Source: DTU032 sp964346175
GTDB lineage: Bacteria > Bacillota > Clostridia > Saccharofermentanales > DTU023
Assembly (NCBI GenBank): GCA_964346175.1
Contig: CAYFTG010000036.1
Coordinates: forward strand, 1 to 5,886
DNA length: 5,886 bases
Reading direction: 5' to 3'
Every line of letters starts with the position of its first letter. The first letter of the stretch is position 1. This document shows, piece by piece, positions 1-5,886 of this stretch. Both the position numbers and the translations under genes were made by a program. A model generated the notes under the pieces. The model saw nothing but the letters and a program-made list of their open reading frames with translations. It ran no database searches and was not told where the DNA came from.

Positions 1-1319
1 CCCGCATAGAGCTCCCCAATACCGGCAGCCCCTGTAGCAAGTTGATTCAAGCCCGCCTTAAACTCAGCAGAGCCTGCCAACAAGTCATCAAGCCCCGCCA
101 ATTCTTCTTCAGTAGGCGCAGCGAAGCCTAAGTCACCTAAGCCGGAATCCACCGACATCCCCTGCACTATCTGCTGCAATGCCTCCAGAATCTCTGCTGA
201 TCCCGAACTGAGGCTCGAGCCGCTCGTCGCCAACTGAGCGATGCCCGATCGCAGCTGCGTCATACCGGACGTGAAGCCGGCCATACCGTTCTTGATTGAC
301 GACACGCCACCACTATACTCCTTCAGTCCTTGCTGCAGTTGGACCGAACCGTTGTGAAGCTCACCGGCTCCCTCTGACAGCTGTGAAGCATTCTTCGCCA
401 AGCTGCCACTCCCCTCCTCGATATCAACGAGACCGCCTTGCAGCTGGTCTACCGCAGACTCCAGTTCTTCGGCACCATCTGCCAGCTGCCCAATAGCATC
501 CGACAGCTCAGCCAAGCCTGCCGTGTTTTCAGACAGCTCGTCCATCTCCTCCAAATCAAAATCAAACTCGAAATTCAGCCCGACGCCCGCAAAGGTCATC
601 GCCGCCAGCTCGAAATCTTTTACCTGCAAGCGCATGAAGAGGTCAGCCTCTTGTCCCGGGAAAACAATCCAATTAAGTACACGATCTTCACCACTAATAG
701 CGACCGTAGCGCTTTTATTCGTTTCCACGACTTGCGCCTTATTCGGGTTCAAATTTGCTGACACCTGCAGGGCATAGTTCTCGAAAAAGAACGGATCCAC
801 TGCCAGGTTTTGCCTGATAGCAATCTCTATAAAAAGCTCACCCGCCGCACCCGCAGCCTCTGCAGCAGGAATCTTTTCGCCATCAAGCTCGTACGTAATG
901 TCGATCAACCAAGGTAGCTCGTGCGAGTTCAGATTGCCTTGATAATAATAACTGCCCGCAGCAGCCGAAAGCTTCACCTCTCCCGCTTCGTACTGCGGGA
1001 CGTTCTCCCCCGTCAGCTGTATAACTGTGGCGTAATCTCCGTAATCACTGAAACTCTGCAGCTCAGACAAATCATAGTGATTAACGACAAAGATATTGTC
1101 ACAACTCCCATTAGCCGCCAGCTTACCGTAGATCACTTCACGCTTCTGGGGTTCCCCTCCTGCGGCGGTCGGTGTAAGTAATGTGCCCGCTGCTTTACCT
1201 GAATATCTCGGCATAAAGGAGAAGACCAAAACCATGATAAGAAGCAGCGCTGACACGCGAGCTGTTTTAGCTCCACGTGTTTTTCCGCTAGTATTCATTT
1301 TTTCCTTAACTCTGTTCAT
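1..1319 (-). CDS. Membrane-anchored xxxLxxG heptad-repeat protein, partner of MMPL pump (partial, C-terminus off left edge)
   Basis: The frame is open from an ATG at 1319 to the left edge, giving 439 codons and no stop. Residues about 21-37 are a hydrophobic signal or anchor segment after a basic N-terminus, so the rest should lie outside the cytoplasm. Residues about 60-245 form a globular domain with the motifs SDYGDY (91-96), YYYQGNL (124-130), HELPW (133-137) and YELDG (143-147). I recognise these from uncharacterised Bacillota proteins encoded beside MMPL pumps. Residues 272-387 are 17 consecutive heptads with a hydrophobic residue every seventh position (L272, L279, L286 through I384) and mostly Gly three residues later, the xxxLxxG pattern. 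After an interruption at about 388-412, repeats resume at L413, F420 and L427. The start overlaps the MMPL stop by 14 bases, which implies translational coupling. ATG 1298 (Met8) is a possible alternative start. The biochemical function is unknown; accessory exporter subunit is an inference. Confidence 0.85.
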   Translation of the reverse strand, partial: MNRVKEKMNTSGKTRGAKTARVSALLLIMVLVFSFMPRYSGKAAGTLLTPTAAGGEPQKREVIYGKLAANGSCDNIFVVNHYDLSELQSFSDYGDYATVIQLTGENVPQYEAGEVKLSAAAGSYYYQGNLNSHELPWLIDITYELDGEKIPAAEAAGAAGELFIEIAIRQNLAVDPFFFENYALQVSANLNPNKAQVVETNKSATVAISGEDRVLNWIVFPGQEADLFMRLQVKDFELAAMTFAGVGLNFEFDFDLEEMDELSENTAGLAELSDAIGQLADGAEELESAVDQLQGGLVDIEEGSGSLAKNASQLSEGAGELHNGSVQLQQGLKEYSGGVSSIKNGMAGFTSGMTQLRSGIAQLATSGSSLSSGSAEILEALQQIVQGMSVDSGLGDLGFAAPTEEELAGLDDLLAGSAEFKAGLNQLATGAAGIGELYA

Positions 1320-3423
1320 TGTGAGTAAACTCCTGTTTTTCTTTTCTATGTATAAGTGAGTTAGGCAAAAAATTTGCCTTCCATGTGGTTTTTTCGATTA
1401 ATCGATCGAAGATTCTCAAGAGATTGGGCAAGAGGAAAATGACCATGCCTAATGACAACAAGGCGCCGCGACCCAATACCAAGCCCAGCTCGCTGACGAC
1501 GGAAATGCTGGACACTGCCGCCAGCACGAAGCCGACCGCAGCCAAGATAAACGCCGGAGAAACCAGAGAACCTGCCGTGTCCGAGACAGACTTGCGCGCT
1601 GCCTCTTTTCTGCACAAAATCTTTCGATTGTCCATATAATGCTGCGTGAGCAATATGCCGTAGTCTACAGTCGCCCCCAACTGCACTGTGCTGATAATGA
1701 GATAGCCGATATAGCTCAGATTGGTGCCGCTGAAATAAGGAATGGCCAGATTGATCCAGATAGAAATCTCTATAGTCAAGACCAGCAAGAAGGGCAGAGA
1801 AATTGAGCGGAAAGCAATCGCGATAACCAAAGCAACAGCCAATATGGCCAGTCCATTCACAATAATGCTGTCTTCCTGAATTGTATCGCGCATATCGGTT
1901 ATGACAAAATTCTCACCGACCAGATGGACCTCCGCTTCCGGCCCGTAAATTTCGGCAGCAATCTCGCGGATCCGCTCGGCCAGCGCAAAGGTTTCCGGCC
2001 CTTCCGATGGTGAGTTCGACACCACAATAATGCGGCTGAAATCATCAGACAAGAGCTGGCTCGTCAACTCCTCCGAAATGATTTCCGGGGGCAGAGCCGA
2101 ACTACTAACACTGATGAAACTAGTAAGCGACTTAACCTCCGGCAGCTCCTCCAGTTTCTCTATGAAGACCTCTTCCAGCGCCGGTTGATCGCGCGGCACC
2201 AGCAAAGCCATCTGCATATTATTACCAAACCTATCCGTGATCAGCCTGACATCCCTAGCGGCGCGTGAGTCTTCGGCATAGCCACCCATACCGTAAATAA
2301 AATCATTTGACCTTTGCCCCAGAAAAGCCGGAACAATAATCAACGCAACAATAATCAGGATCGGCACAGCCAGCTTGGTCACAAGCTTGGCCAAACCCTT
2401 GAAAGAAGGCAAAAACGGCCTGTGTGTGGTTTTTTCAATAAACTTATCCAAAAGCAAAATCAGAGCCGGCAGCAAGAGGAAGACGGACAGCATGCTAAAA
2501 ACAACGCCTTTAGCTAGAACCAGCCCCAAGTCCGGTCCCAATTGAAAGCGCATAAAGACCAGAGCCAAAAAGCCGAAGAACGTCGTAGCCGCCGATGAGG
2601 CAATCGGTGAAAAACTTTTCTTCATCGCTTTTGCAACTGCTACTTCTAAAGAATCCCCCGCCTCTTTGTACTCATTAGTTTGGTGCAAGAAAAACATGGC
2701 GTAATCCATCGTCACCGCCAATTGCAGCACCGCAGCCACCGACTGCGTGATAAAGGAGATCTCGGAAAAGATGACGTTCGTACCCAAATTAAGCAAGACC
2801 CCAACCGCAATTACCAGAGTAAACAGAACAGGTTCAAGCCAGGAGTTCGTCGCAATGACCAAGATGATCAGAGCGATCGGTATGGCAAATATCATAATCC
2901 GGGCAATCTCGGATTGAGTCGCCAGCTGGGCCTCAGCCAATTCCACGATCTGTCCGCGAACCGCTCCCTCCTCACCTGCAATCTCCCGCAAGCTTTGCAA
3001 AGAAGCTACGGCATCGTTTTGGTCAGCCGTAATCTGGTAAAGCGCAACCGAATCTTTGTAAAAACCTTCCACTGTAGCTTGATCTTGTAAATCCAAAGGC
3101 ACTGCTAGGTCCAGCTGATCATCAAGCCAGATCACCGCCGAGACAGAATCGAGGGCGAGCAAATCCTCCTTGAAAGCCAAAGCATCGGTGACATTCATAT
3201 CGGGCATGGCGAGCTCCACGTTGGGCAGAGATGAGCCAAACTCTTCCTGCATTTTCTCTATGGCCAAAGTGGAGTCGGCTCCATCCGGAATATAGGATGA
3301 AAGATCGTAATTAATTTTCACGCCTAACATCAGAAAAGCAGAAACTGCAGTCAAAACTGCGAATATCACTATTATTAATTTATGCCGCTTTACTACGCCA
3401 CTGATAAGCTTATCGCCAAGCAC
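1306..3423 (-). CDS. MMPL-family RND-superfamily transporter
   Basis: This encodes 705 residues of an integral-membrane exporter with the two-fold repeated RND layout. TM1 is at about 16-35, followed by an extracytoplasmic loop to about 173, TM2-TM6 (about 176-325) and TM7 (about 354-369). A second loop runs to about 520, then TM8-TM12 (about 520-672). Each half has an Asp-Tyr pair in its fourth helix: D240-Y241 (TMDYAMFF) and D587-Y588 (TVDYGILL). This matches the paired Asp-Tyr proton-relay residues of mycobacterial MmpL3. The halves also share a linker, DKFIEKTT (326-333) and DRLIEKTT (673-680), a trace of internal duplication. Substrates of such pumps are usually lipids or hydrophobic compounds; none can be named here. 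The start chosen is GTG 3423, because GGAGGT lies seven bases before it. A longer reading from TTG 3438 would place that site inside the coding region. It is co-transcribed with the overlapping heptad-repeat gene and divergent from a TetR regulator. Confidence 0.93.
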   Translation of the reverse strand: MLGDKLISGVVKRHKLIIVIFAVLTAVSAFLMLGVKINYDLSSYIPDGADSTLAIEKMQEEFGSSLPNVELAMPDMNVTDALAFKEDLLALDSVSAVIWLDDQLDLAVPLDLQDQATVEGFYKDSVALYQITADQNDAVASLQSLREIAGEEGAVRGQIVELAEAQLATQSEIARIMIFAIPIALIILVIATNSWLEPVLFTLVIAVGVLLNLGTNVIFSEISFITQSVAAVLQLAVTMDYAMFFLHQTNEYKEAGDSLEVAVAKAMKKSFSPIASSAATTFFGFLALVFMRFQLGPDLGLVLAKGVVFSMLSVFLLLPALILLLDKFIEKTTHRPFLPSFKGLAKLVTKLAVPILIIVALIIVPAFLGQRSNDFIYGMGGYAEDSRAARDVRLITDRFGNNMQMALLVPRDQPALEEVFIEKLEELPEVKSLTSFISVSSSALPPEIISEELTSQLLSDDFSRIIVVSNSPSEGPETFALAERIREIAAEIYGPEAEVHLVGENFVITDMRDTIQEDSIIVNGLAILAVALVIAIAFRSISLPFLLVLTIEISIWINLAIPYFSGTNLSYIGYLIISTVQLGATVDYGILLTQHYMDNRKILCRKEAARKSVSDTAGSLVSPAFILAAVGFVLAAVSSISVVSELGLVLGRGALLSLGMVIFLLPNLLRIFDRLIEKTTWKANFLPNSLIHRKEKQEFTHNEQS
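1330..1334 (-). promoter_or_regulatory. Ribosome binding site of the heptad-repeat gene
   Basis: AGGAG on the minus strand lies 10 bases before ATG 1319, inside the last codons of the MMPL gene. It supports 1319 over the internal ATG at 1298. The latter has AAGGA only about four bases upstream, which is too close to be ideal. Confidence 0.55.
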
Positions 3424-3430
3424 TCTACTT

Positions 3431-3436
3431 ACCTCC
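3431..3436 (-). promoter_or_regulatory. Ribosome binding site that fixes the MMPL start
   Basis: GGAGGT on the minus strand lies seven bases before GTG 3423, close to ideal spacing. It overlaps codons 1-3 of the longer TTG-initiated reading (3438), so that reading would have to use some other, unseen site. Confidence 0.8.
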
Positions 3437-3461
3437 AATTAAGCTCTAATCTATGAAAATT

Positions 3462-3490
3462 AGTATATATAGCGCCTTTTTAGATAGCCA
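3462..3490 (-). promoter_or_regulatory. Candidate promoter for the MMPL / heptad-repeat operon
   Basis: On the minus strand TATACT (3462-3467) is a good -10 match, and TGGCTA (3485-3490) sits at a 17-base spacing as a poor -35 (three of six positions). Transcription would begin near 3455, leaving a leader of about 30 bases with the ribosome site in the right place. The region is AT-rich, so the match could be chance. Confidence 0.35.
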
Positions 3491-3521
3491 TGCACAATCA
3501 ATCGATATATGTTCATTAATA

Positions 3522-3543
3522 GACAGCTATCGATATTACTGTC
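3522..3543. promoter_or_regulatory. Candidate TetR operator in the divergent promoter region
   Basis: This is an interrupted inverted repeat, GACAG-N12-CTGTC, nearly concentric with the palindrome TATCGATA (3528-3535). It covers the candidate -35 of the regulator gene, the expected place for autorepression by a TetR dimer. The 8-mer ATCGATAT occurs here (3529-3536) and again at 3501-3508, so a second half-site is possible. The assignment rests only on symmetry and position. Confidence 0.3.
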
Positions 3544-3559
3544 GAGATTATGTTAAAAT
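3530..3559 (+). promoter_or_regulatory. Candidate promoter of the TetR regulator gene
   Basis: TGTTAAAAT (3551-3559) is an extended -10 element, and TCGATA (3530-3535) is a four-of-six -35 with an 18-base spacer. Transcription would begin near 3566, about 26 bases before the ATG. The -35 lies inside the palindrome at 3522-3543, consistent with self-regulation. Confidence 0.4.
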
Positions 3560-3581
3560 GTTCGAAATTGATCACAGCGAT

Positions 3582-3585
3582 GGAG
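3582..3585 (+). promoter_or_regulatory. Ribosome binding site of the TetR gene
   Basis: GGAG lies six bases before ATG 3592. The earlier ATGs at 3558 and 3580 are in other frames, so 3592 is the supported start. Confidence 0.65.
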
Positions 3586-3591
3586 TAACAA

Positions 3592-4272
3592 ATGGCAAAG
3601 CAGGAACACAAATCAAACACTTCCGATCTAATCATTTCTTTTGTGGCCAGCCCGGAGAAAGGAGATCGGCGCAGCAAACGTACGGACATGCTCTTGCAAG
3701 AAACTCTCGTGAAACTCCTTCAGAAGAAAAATCTACAGGAAATTACTGTCAGCGAGCTGACAGACACGGCAGACCTCAGCAGGACGACCTTTTATCTCCA
3801 CTACGACAATATCGATCTGCTCTACAAGCAATTGGAAGAAAACCTGTATCAACAGTTTGTGCAGATCCTGTCAGCTGATTCCGACAGTTCCTACCCGATC
3901 CAGCATGTAGTCACTGCCGCAGATGGCAAGAGAACGATCCCTATCATCGCTATTGTCTGTCGTACTATTGAAAAAAACCCGCTCCTCGCCGCAACCATCA
4001 TTAATAACCCCAATAGCCAGCTTTTGCAGCGCATTTATAGCGCGGGCTACGACAGCCTGATCGAAAGCCTCTCGGGCATCTATCCTGACTTACCAAAATA
4101 TAAGGTTGATTATTACTACTCCTTCTTAGTCAATGGAATCGTAGGCATGTTCGAAACTTGGCTCTTGCGCAAGCAAGAAGAAGATGTTGAAGAGATCATA
4201 GAGCTGATGACGAGGTACACCTTGACCCATCTCGAACATTTTGAAGAACTGCTCAGATCAAAAAATCACTAA
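3592..4272 (+). CDS. TetR/AcrR-family transcriptional regulator
   Basis: This 226-residue protein has an N-terminal TetR DNA-binding domain at about 26-82. It starts with a basic segment (DRRSKRT, 25-31), followed by the first helix. The helix-turn-helix lies at about 51-71, ending in the signature SRTTFYLHY (63-71), where the recognition helix sits. Residues 1-24 are a polar, probably flexible extension. The all-helical remainder (about 90-226) would bind ligand and dimerise. The HTH style and overall length resemble the DhaS-like TetR group common in Bacillota. The gene is divergent from the MMPL/heptad operon, with 168 bases between start codons. By analogy with many TetR-pump pairs it likely represses that operon and itself and is released by a pump substrate; this is inferred from position. 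The ligand is unknown. A role for the downstream membrane operon is possible but less likely. Confidence 0.92.
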   Translation: MAKQEHKSNTSDLIISFVASPEKGDRRSKRTDMLLQETLVKLLQKKNLQEITVSELTDTADLSRTTFYLHYDNIDLLYKQLEENLYQQFVQILSADSDSSYPIQHVVTAADGKRTIPIIAIVCRTIEKNPLLAATIINNPNSQLLQRIYSAGYDSLIESLSGIYPDLPKYKVDYYYSFLVNGIVGMFETWLLRKQEEDVEEIIELMTRYTLTHLEHFEELLRSKNH

Positions 4273-4335
4273 GAATTTCAGCCTTGCTTACTTTCGTTTC
4301 AATTTTTCCCACAAAAGTGAATAAACTTTCTTTTC

Positions 4336-4347
4336 AAAACTAGTTTT
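4336..4347. repeat. Perfect 12-base palindrome AAAACTAGTTTT in the intergenic region
   Basis: It lies in the 158 bases between the TetR gene and the next operon. It has no loop and no following T-run, so it does not look like a terminator. It could be a protein site or a chance feature of AT-rich DNA. The rest of this intergenic stretch shows only a weak hairpin near 4314-4329 and no convincing promoter hexamers. Confidence 0.2.
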
Positions 4348-4418
4348 CAAATTAATGTTAAAACCATAATAAGCTAGAAATTTCATAGACAAAATAAATC
4401 GTAATCATAAAACTTGCG

Positions 4419-4424
4419 AGGAGG
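4419..4424 (+). promoter_or_regulatory. Ribosome binding site of the small membrane-protein gene
   Basis: AGGAGG lies six bases before ATG 4431, a near-perfect site that supports this start. Confidence 0.75.
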
Positions 4425-4430
4425 CATTTT

Positions 4431-4967
4431 ATGAAGAGGAGAGTATTAGTCATCCTTGTCGCCGCGCTGGCTTCACTGATCAGCATTCCTGTAGGCGACA
4501 CGGACCTCCGCATCACGTTAGGCATAGTGATCATGGTTGTGGGGACTCGAATCTTTCGCTTTGATAAGGCGATCCGTTTCTCGTTTTGGACCGGTCTTGC
4601 AGTATGTTTAGCTCGTATCGCATATGCGGCAATAGTGGGAATCAATGTTACCCCGCTTCTGATAGGATCTTACTTCCTAGAAATTTTCTTTTACATCGGC
4701 TACGGCATCATCTACCATTTCGCAGTTGAGAGCATCCGCACAAAGTATCCGGTTCCTCTTGTGCTGTCCTTGGTTCTCTGCGACTTTGGCGGCAACACTC
4801 TAGAATATCTGATGCGCTTTTTCTACGCATCTGAAGTATGGAGCGACACTTCCTTGCTTAATTTACTCTTAGCAGCGATTACCCGCTCTGTCATCATCAT
4901 TCTTTTGGTTTTCTTGCTACAGCGCTTTGGCCCTAAATCCATTCGCACAGAGGAGGTAGTAATATGA
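4431..4967 (+). CDS. Six-TM membrane protein resembling the sensor domain of clostridial histidine kinases, no kinase domain
   Basis: This encodes 178 residues, almost entirely membrane-embedded, with segments at about 4-21, 27-42, 50-70, 78-98, 107-122 and 145-165. The arrangement and phrases such as LRITLGIV (26-33), FFYIGYGIIYHF (86-97) and CDFGGNTLEYLMR (117-129) recall the N-terminal sensing domain of membrane histidine kinases in Clostridia. That resemblance is from memory and unverified. The protein ends at about residue 178 (KSIRTEEVVI), about where the cytoplasmic kinase part should start. It therefore has no phospho-acceptor His or ATPase domain. Its stop overlaps the following symporter start (ATGA), so the two are translationally coupled. 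In Bacillus subtilis a sensor kinase GlnK and an AGCS glutamine transporter GlnT belong to one regulated locus, a useful parallel. It may be a stand-alone sensor or transporter partner, or the remnant of a truncated kinase. Confidence 0.85.
   Translation: MKRRVLVILVAALASLISIPVGDTDLRITLGIVIMVVGTRIFRFDKAIRFSFWTGLAVCLARIAYAAIVGINVTPLLIGSYFLEIFFYIGYGIIYHFAVESIRTKYPVPLVLSLVLCDFGGNTLEYLMRFFYASEVWSDTSLLNLLLAAITRSVIIILLVFLLQRFGPKSIRTEEVVI
4952..4957 (+). promoter_or_regulatory. Ribosome binding site of the symporter gene, inside the preceding gene
   Basis: GGAGGT lies six bases before ATG 4964 and within the last codons of the membrane-protein gene. This strong site shows the symporter can be initiated in its own right as well as by coupling. 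Confidence 0.75.
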
Positions 4968-5886
4968 ACGAAATTATCAAAACAATAAGTGACTTTCTCT
5001 GGAACTATATCTTGCTCTTCGCCCTGCTCGGCGTAGGTATTTTTCTTAGTTTTAAACTGAAATTTCCACAAATAACAAAACTCTGGGGCAGCGTAAAGAA
5101 ATTGATCCAAGATATCAAAGATAAAGTGGAAGTGCCCGAAGGCTGCATGACACCACTACAATCATTAGCCACGGCTGTGGCCGCACAGGTCGGTACCGGC
5201 AACATCGTCGGCGTTATCCTAATTGGTGGCATGCAACGAATCGCCAAGTTCTCCGAGAGAGTCGTTCCGGTGATGGCGTTCGCCTACATACTCGGTAGCA
5301 TAGTCATCATCCTGATGAACCTCGATGCTTTCCTCCCCTCACTCCGAATGATCTTCGTAGGCGCCTTCACGCCCCAAGCGATTGCAGGCGGCGCTTTAGG
5401 TATAACAGTTCAAGAAGCGGCACGTTTCGGCTTGGCGCGAGGACTCTTCTCCAATGAAGCCGGTATGGGTTCTACGCCACACTCACATGCTGTCGCACAG
5501 AACGATCACCCGGCGGATCAAGGCTTCATCGCCATGATCGGAGTTTTCATCTCCACCTTCCTAATCTGCATGTCTACAGTCATGGTGAATATGGTTTCCG
5601 GAAGTTATAGTACAGGTATTCCTGCAGCTGAGATGTCGAAAGATGCGGTTCTAATGACGCAGAACGGATTCGTGGCCGGCTTTGGTTCCTTTGGCGGAAT
5701 TTTCCTGTCCTTATCCCTCTCCAGCTTCGCCTTGACTACGATTGTGGGTTGGTACTTTTTCGCTGAATCCAATGTCAAATTCCTGTCCGGCGATAAAAAA
5801 TTCTTAGTCTCAGCCTTCAAAGCGGTGGCGATTGCTTTCCTTGTTATCGGTCCCCTACTCGATGCCGACCTAATTTGGAATCTTGC
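4964..5886 (+). CDS. AGCS-family sodium:amino-acid (alanine/glutamine) symporter with internal deletion (partial, runs off right edge)
   Basis: The frame is open from ATG 4964 to the right edge, giving 307 residues. The family is clear from AAQVGTGN (73-80), GGMQRIAKFSERVVPVMA (88-105), the hallmark SNEAGMGSTPHSHA (163-176), and TTIVGWYFFAESN (258-270). These proteins import alanine, glycine or glutamine with Na+ across the cytoplasmic membrane. In normal members (about 450-490 residues) the GTGN motif is followed by roughly 110-120 residues before the GGMxRIA motif. These include the GGPGAxFWMW and GGPxYY segments and several helices. Here the two motifs are separated by only IVGVILI (81-87). 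The frame is kept and no stop is introduced. Losing part of the transport core should abolish or radically change transport, so this may be a pseudogene or an assembly collapse. The C-terminal part through DLIWNL (302-307) looks normal, with an estimated 60-80 residues beyond the window. Confidence 0.88.
   Translation, partial: MNEIIKTISDFLWNYILLFALLGVGIFLSFKLKFPQITKLWGSVKKLIQDIKDKVEVPEGCMTPLQSLATAVAAQVGTGNIVGVILIGGMQRIAKFSERVVPVMAFAYILGSIVIILMNLDAFLPSLRMIFVGAFTPQAIAGGALGITVQEAARFGLARGLFSNEAGMGSTPHSHAVAQNDHPADQGFIAMIGVFISTFLICMSTVMVNMVSGSYSTGIPAAEMSKDAVLMTQNGFVAGFGSFGGIFLSLSLSSFALTTIVGWYFFAESNVKFLSGDKKFLVSAFKAVAIAFLVIGPLLDADLIWNL
5201..5230 (+). other. Apparent in-frame deletion junction within the AGCS symporter
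   Basis: Residues 80-89 (codons at 5201-5230) join the GTGN loop directly to the GGMQRIAKF segment. Sequence on both sides is well conserved family sequence, so the break must lie within a few codons of V84-L86. No insertion, direct repeat or stop is visible at the join. Confidence 0.7.

Noticed and set aside
438..777. Plus-strand open frames at 438-761 and 523-777
   Set aside because: They lie antisense to the heptad-repeat gene, have no ribosome site, and their compositions are not protein-like. The minus-strand frame has clear repeats and motifs.
1384..2436. Repeated 12-mer TGTGGTTTTTTC at 1384-1395 and 2425-2436
   Set aside because: It encodes (antisense) the EKTT linker in the two halves of the pump, so internal gene duplication explains it and no mobile or regulatory repeat is needed.
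2680..3090. Plus-strand 136-codon open frame
   Set aside because: It is antisense to the MMPL gene, with a product rich in Gln, Arg and Asn and no recognisable domain.
3453..3878. Plus-strand 141-codon open frame across the divergent promoter into the TetR gene
   Set aside because: It overlaps the TetR reading frame out of phase, lacks a ribosome site and has no domain, while the TetR frame has a clear HTH.
4314..4334. Hairpin AAAGT / ACTTT with a T-rich tail after the TetR gene, as a possible terminator
   Set aside because: The five-base stem is AT-rich and has only one G-C pair; the tail is short and mixed. Too weak to call.
4365..4391. CATAAT (4365-4370) and TAGACA (4386-4391) as promoter elements for the membrane-protein operon
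   Set aside because: CATAAT has no acceptable -35 upstream. TAGACA has no acceptable -10 at 16-18 bases, and any start there would fall on the ribosome site.
4358..5247. Minus-strand open frames at 4358-4645, 4823-5110 and 5005-5247
   Set aside because: They are shadows of the membrane-protein and symporter genes, which have strong ribosome sites and recognisable family motifs.

Overview
The window looks like a stretch of a Bacillota (Firmicutes) chromosome, most likely from the Clostridia. The grounds are strong purine-rich ribosome binding sites before every gene, mixed GTG/ATG starts, and protein families typical of that group. This placement is inferred from gene families, not from a marker gene. 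No tRNA, rRNA, CRISPR array, insertion sequence or phage gene was seen.

The left two thirds is a divergent regulator/export locus. On the minus strand, an RND-superfamily MMPL-type transporter (start at 3423, stop at 1306) overlaps by 14 bases the start of a second gene that runs off the left edge. That second gene encodes a membrane-anchored extracytoplasmic protein: an N-terminal globular domain followed by at least 17 unbroken xxxLxxG-type heptads. Divergent from them, on the plus strand, is a TetR-family repressor gene (3592-4272). The 168 bases between the two start codons carry candidate promoters facing both ways and a candidate operator over the regulator's -35. The simplest reading is a TetR-controlled export or envelope-stress system in which the heptad protein is the partner of the MMPL pump.

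The right third is a separate plus-strand operon. Its first gene (4431-4967) encodes a six-segment membrane protein resembling the sensor domain of clostridial histidine kinases, but with no kinase domain. It overlaps by ATGA the start of an AGCS-family sodium:amino-acid symporter (4964 to beyond the right edge). The symporter carries an apparent in-frame internal deletion. The GTGN motif, which normally precedes about 110-120 residues of transport core, is here followed within about seven residues by the GGMQRIAKFSE motif that normally lies far downstream. Together, a sensor module ending where a kinase should begin and a symporter missing its middle suggest a remodelled or decaying sensor/transporter locus, or assembly collapses. 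This is the most notable anomaly in the window.

The longest stretch without a gene is the 168-base divergent promoter region, followed by the 158 bases between the TetR gene and the membrane-protein gene. The latter holds no convincing terminator or promoter.
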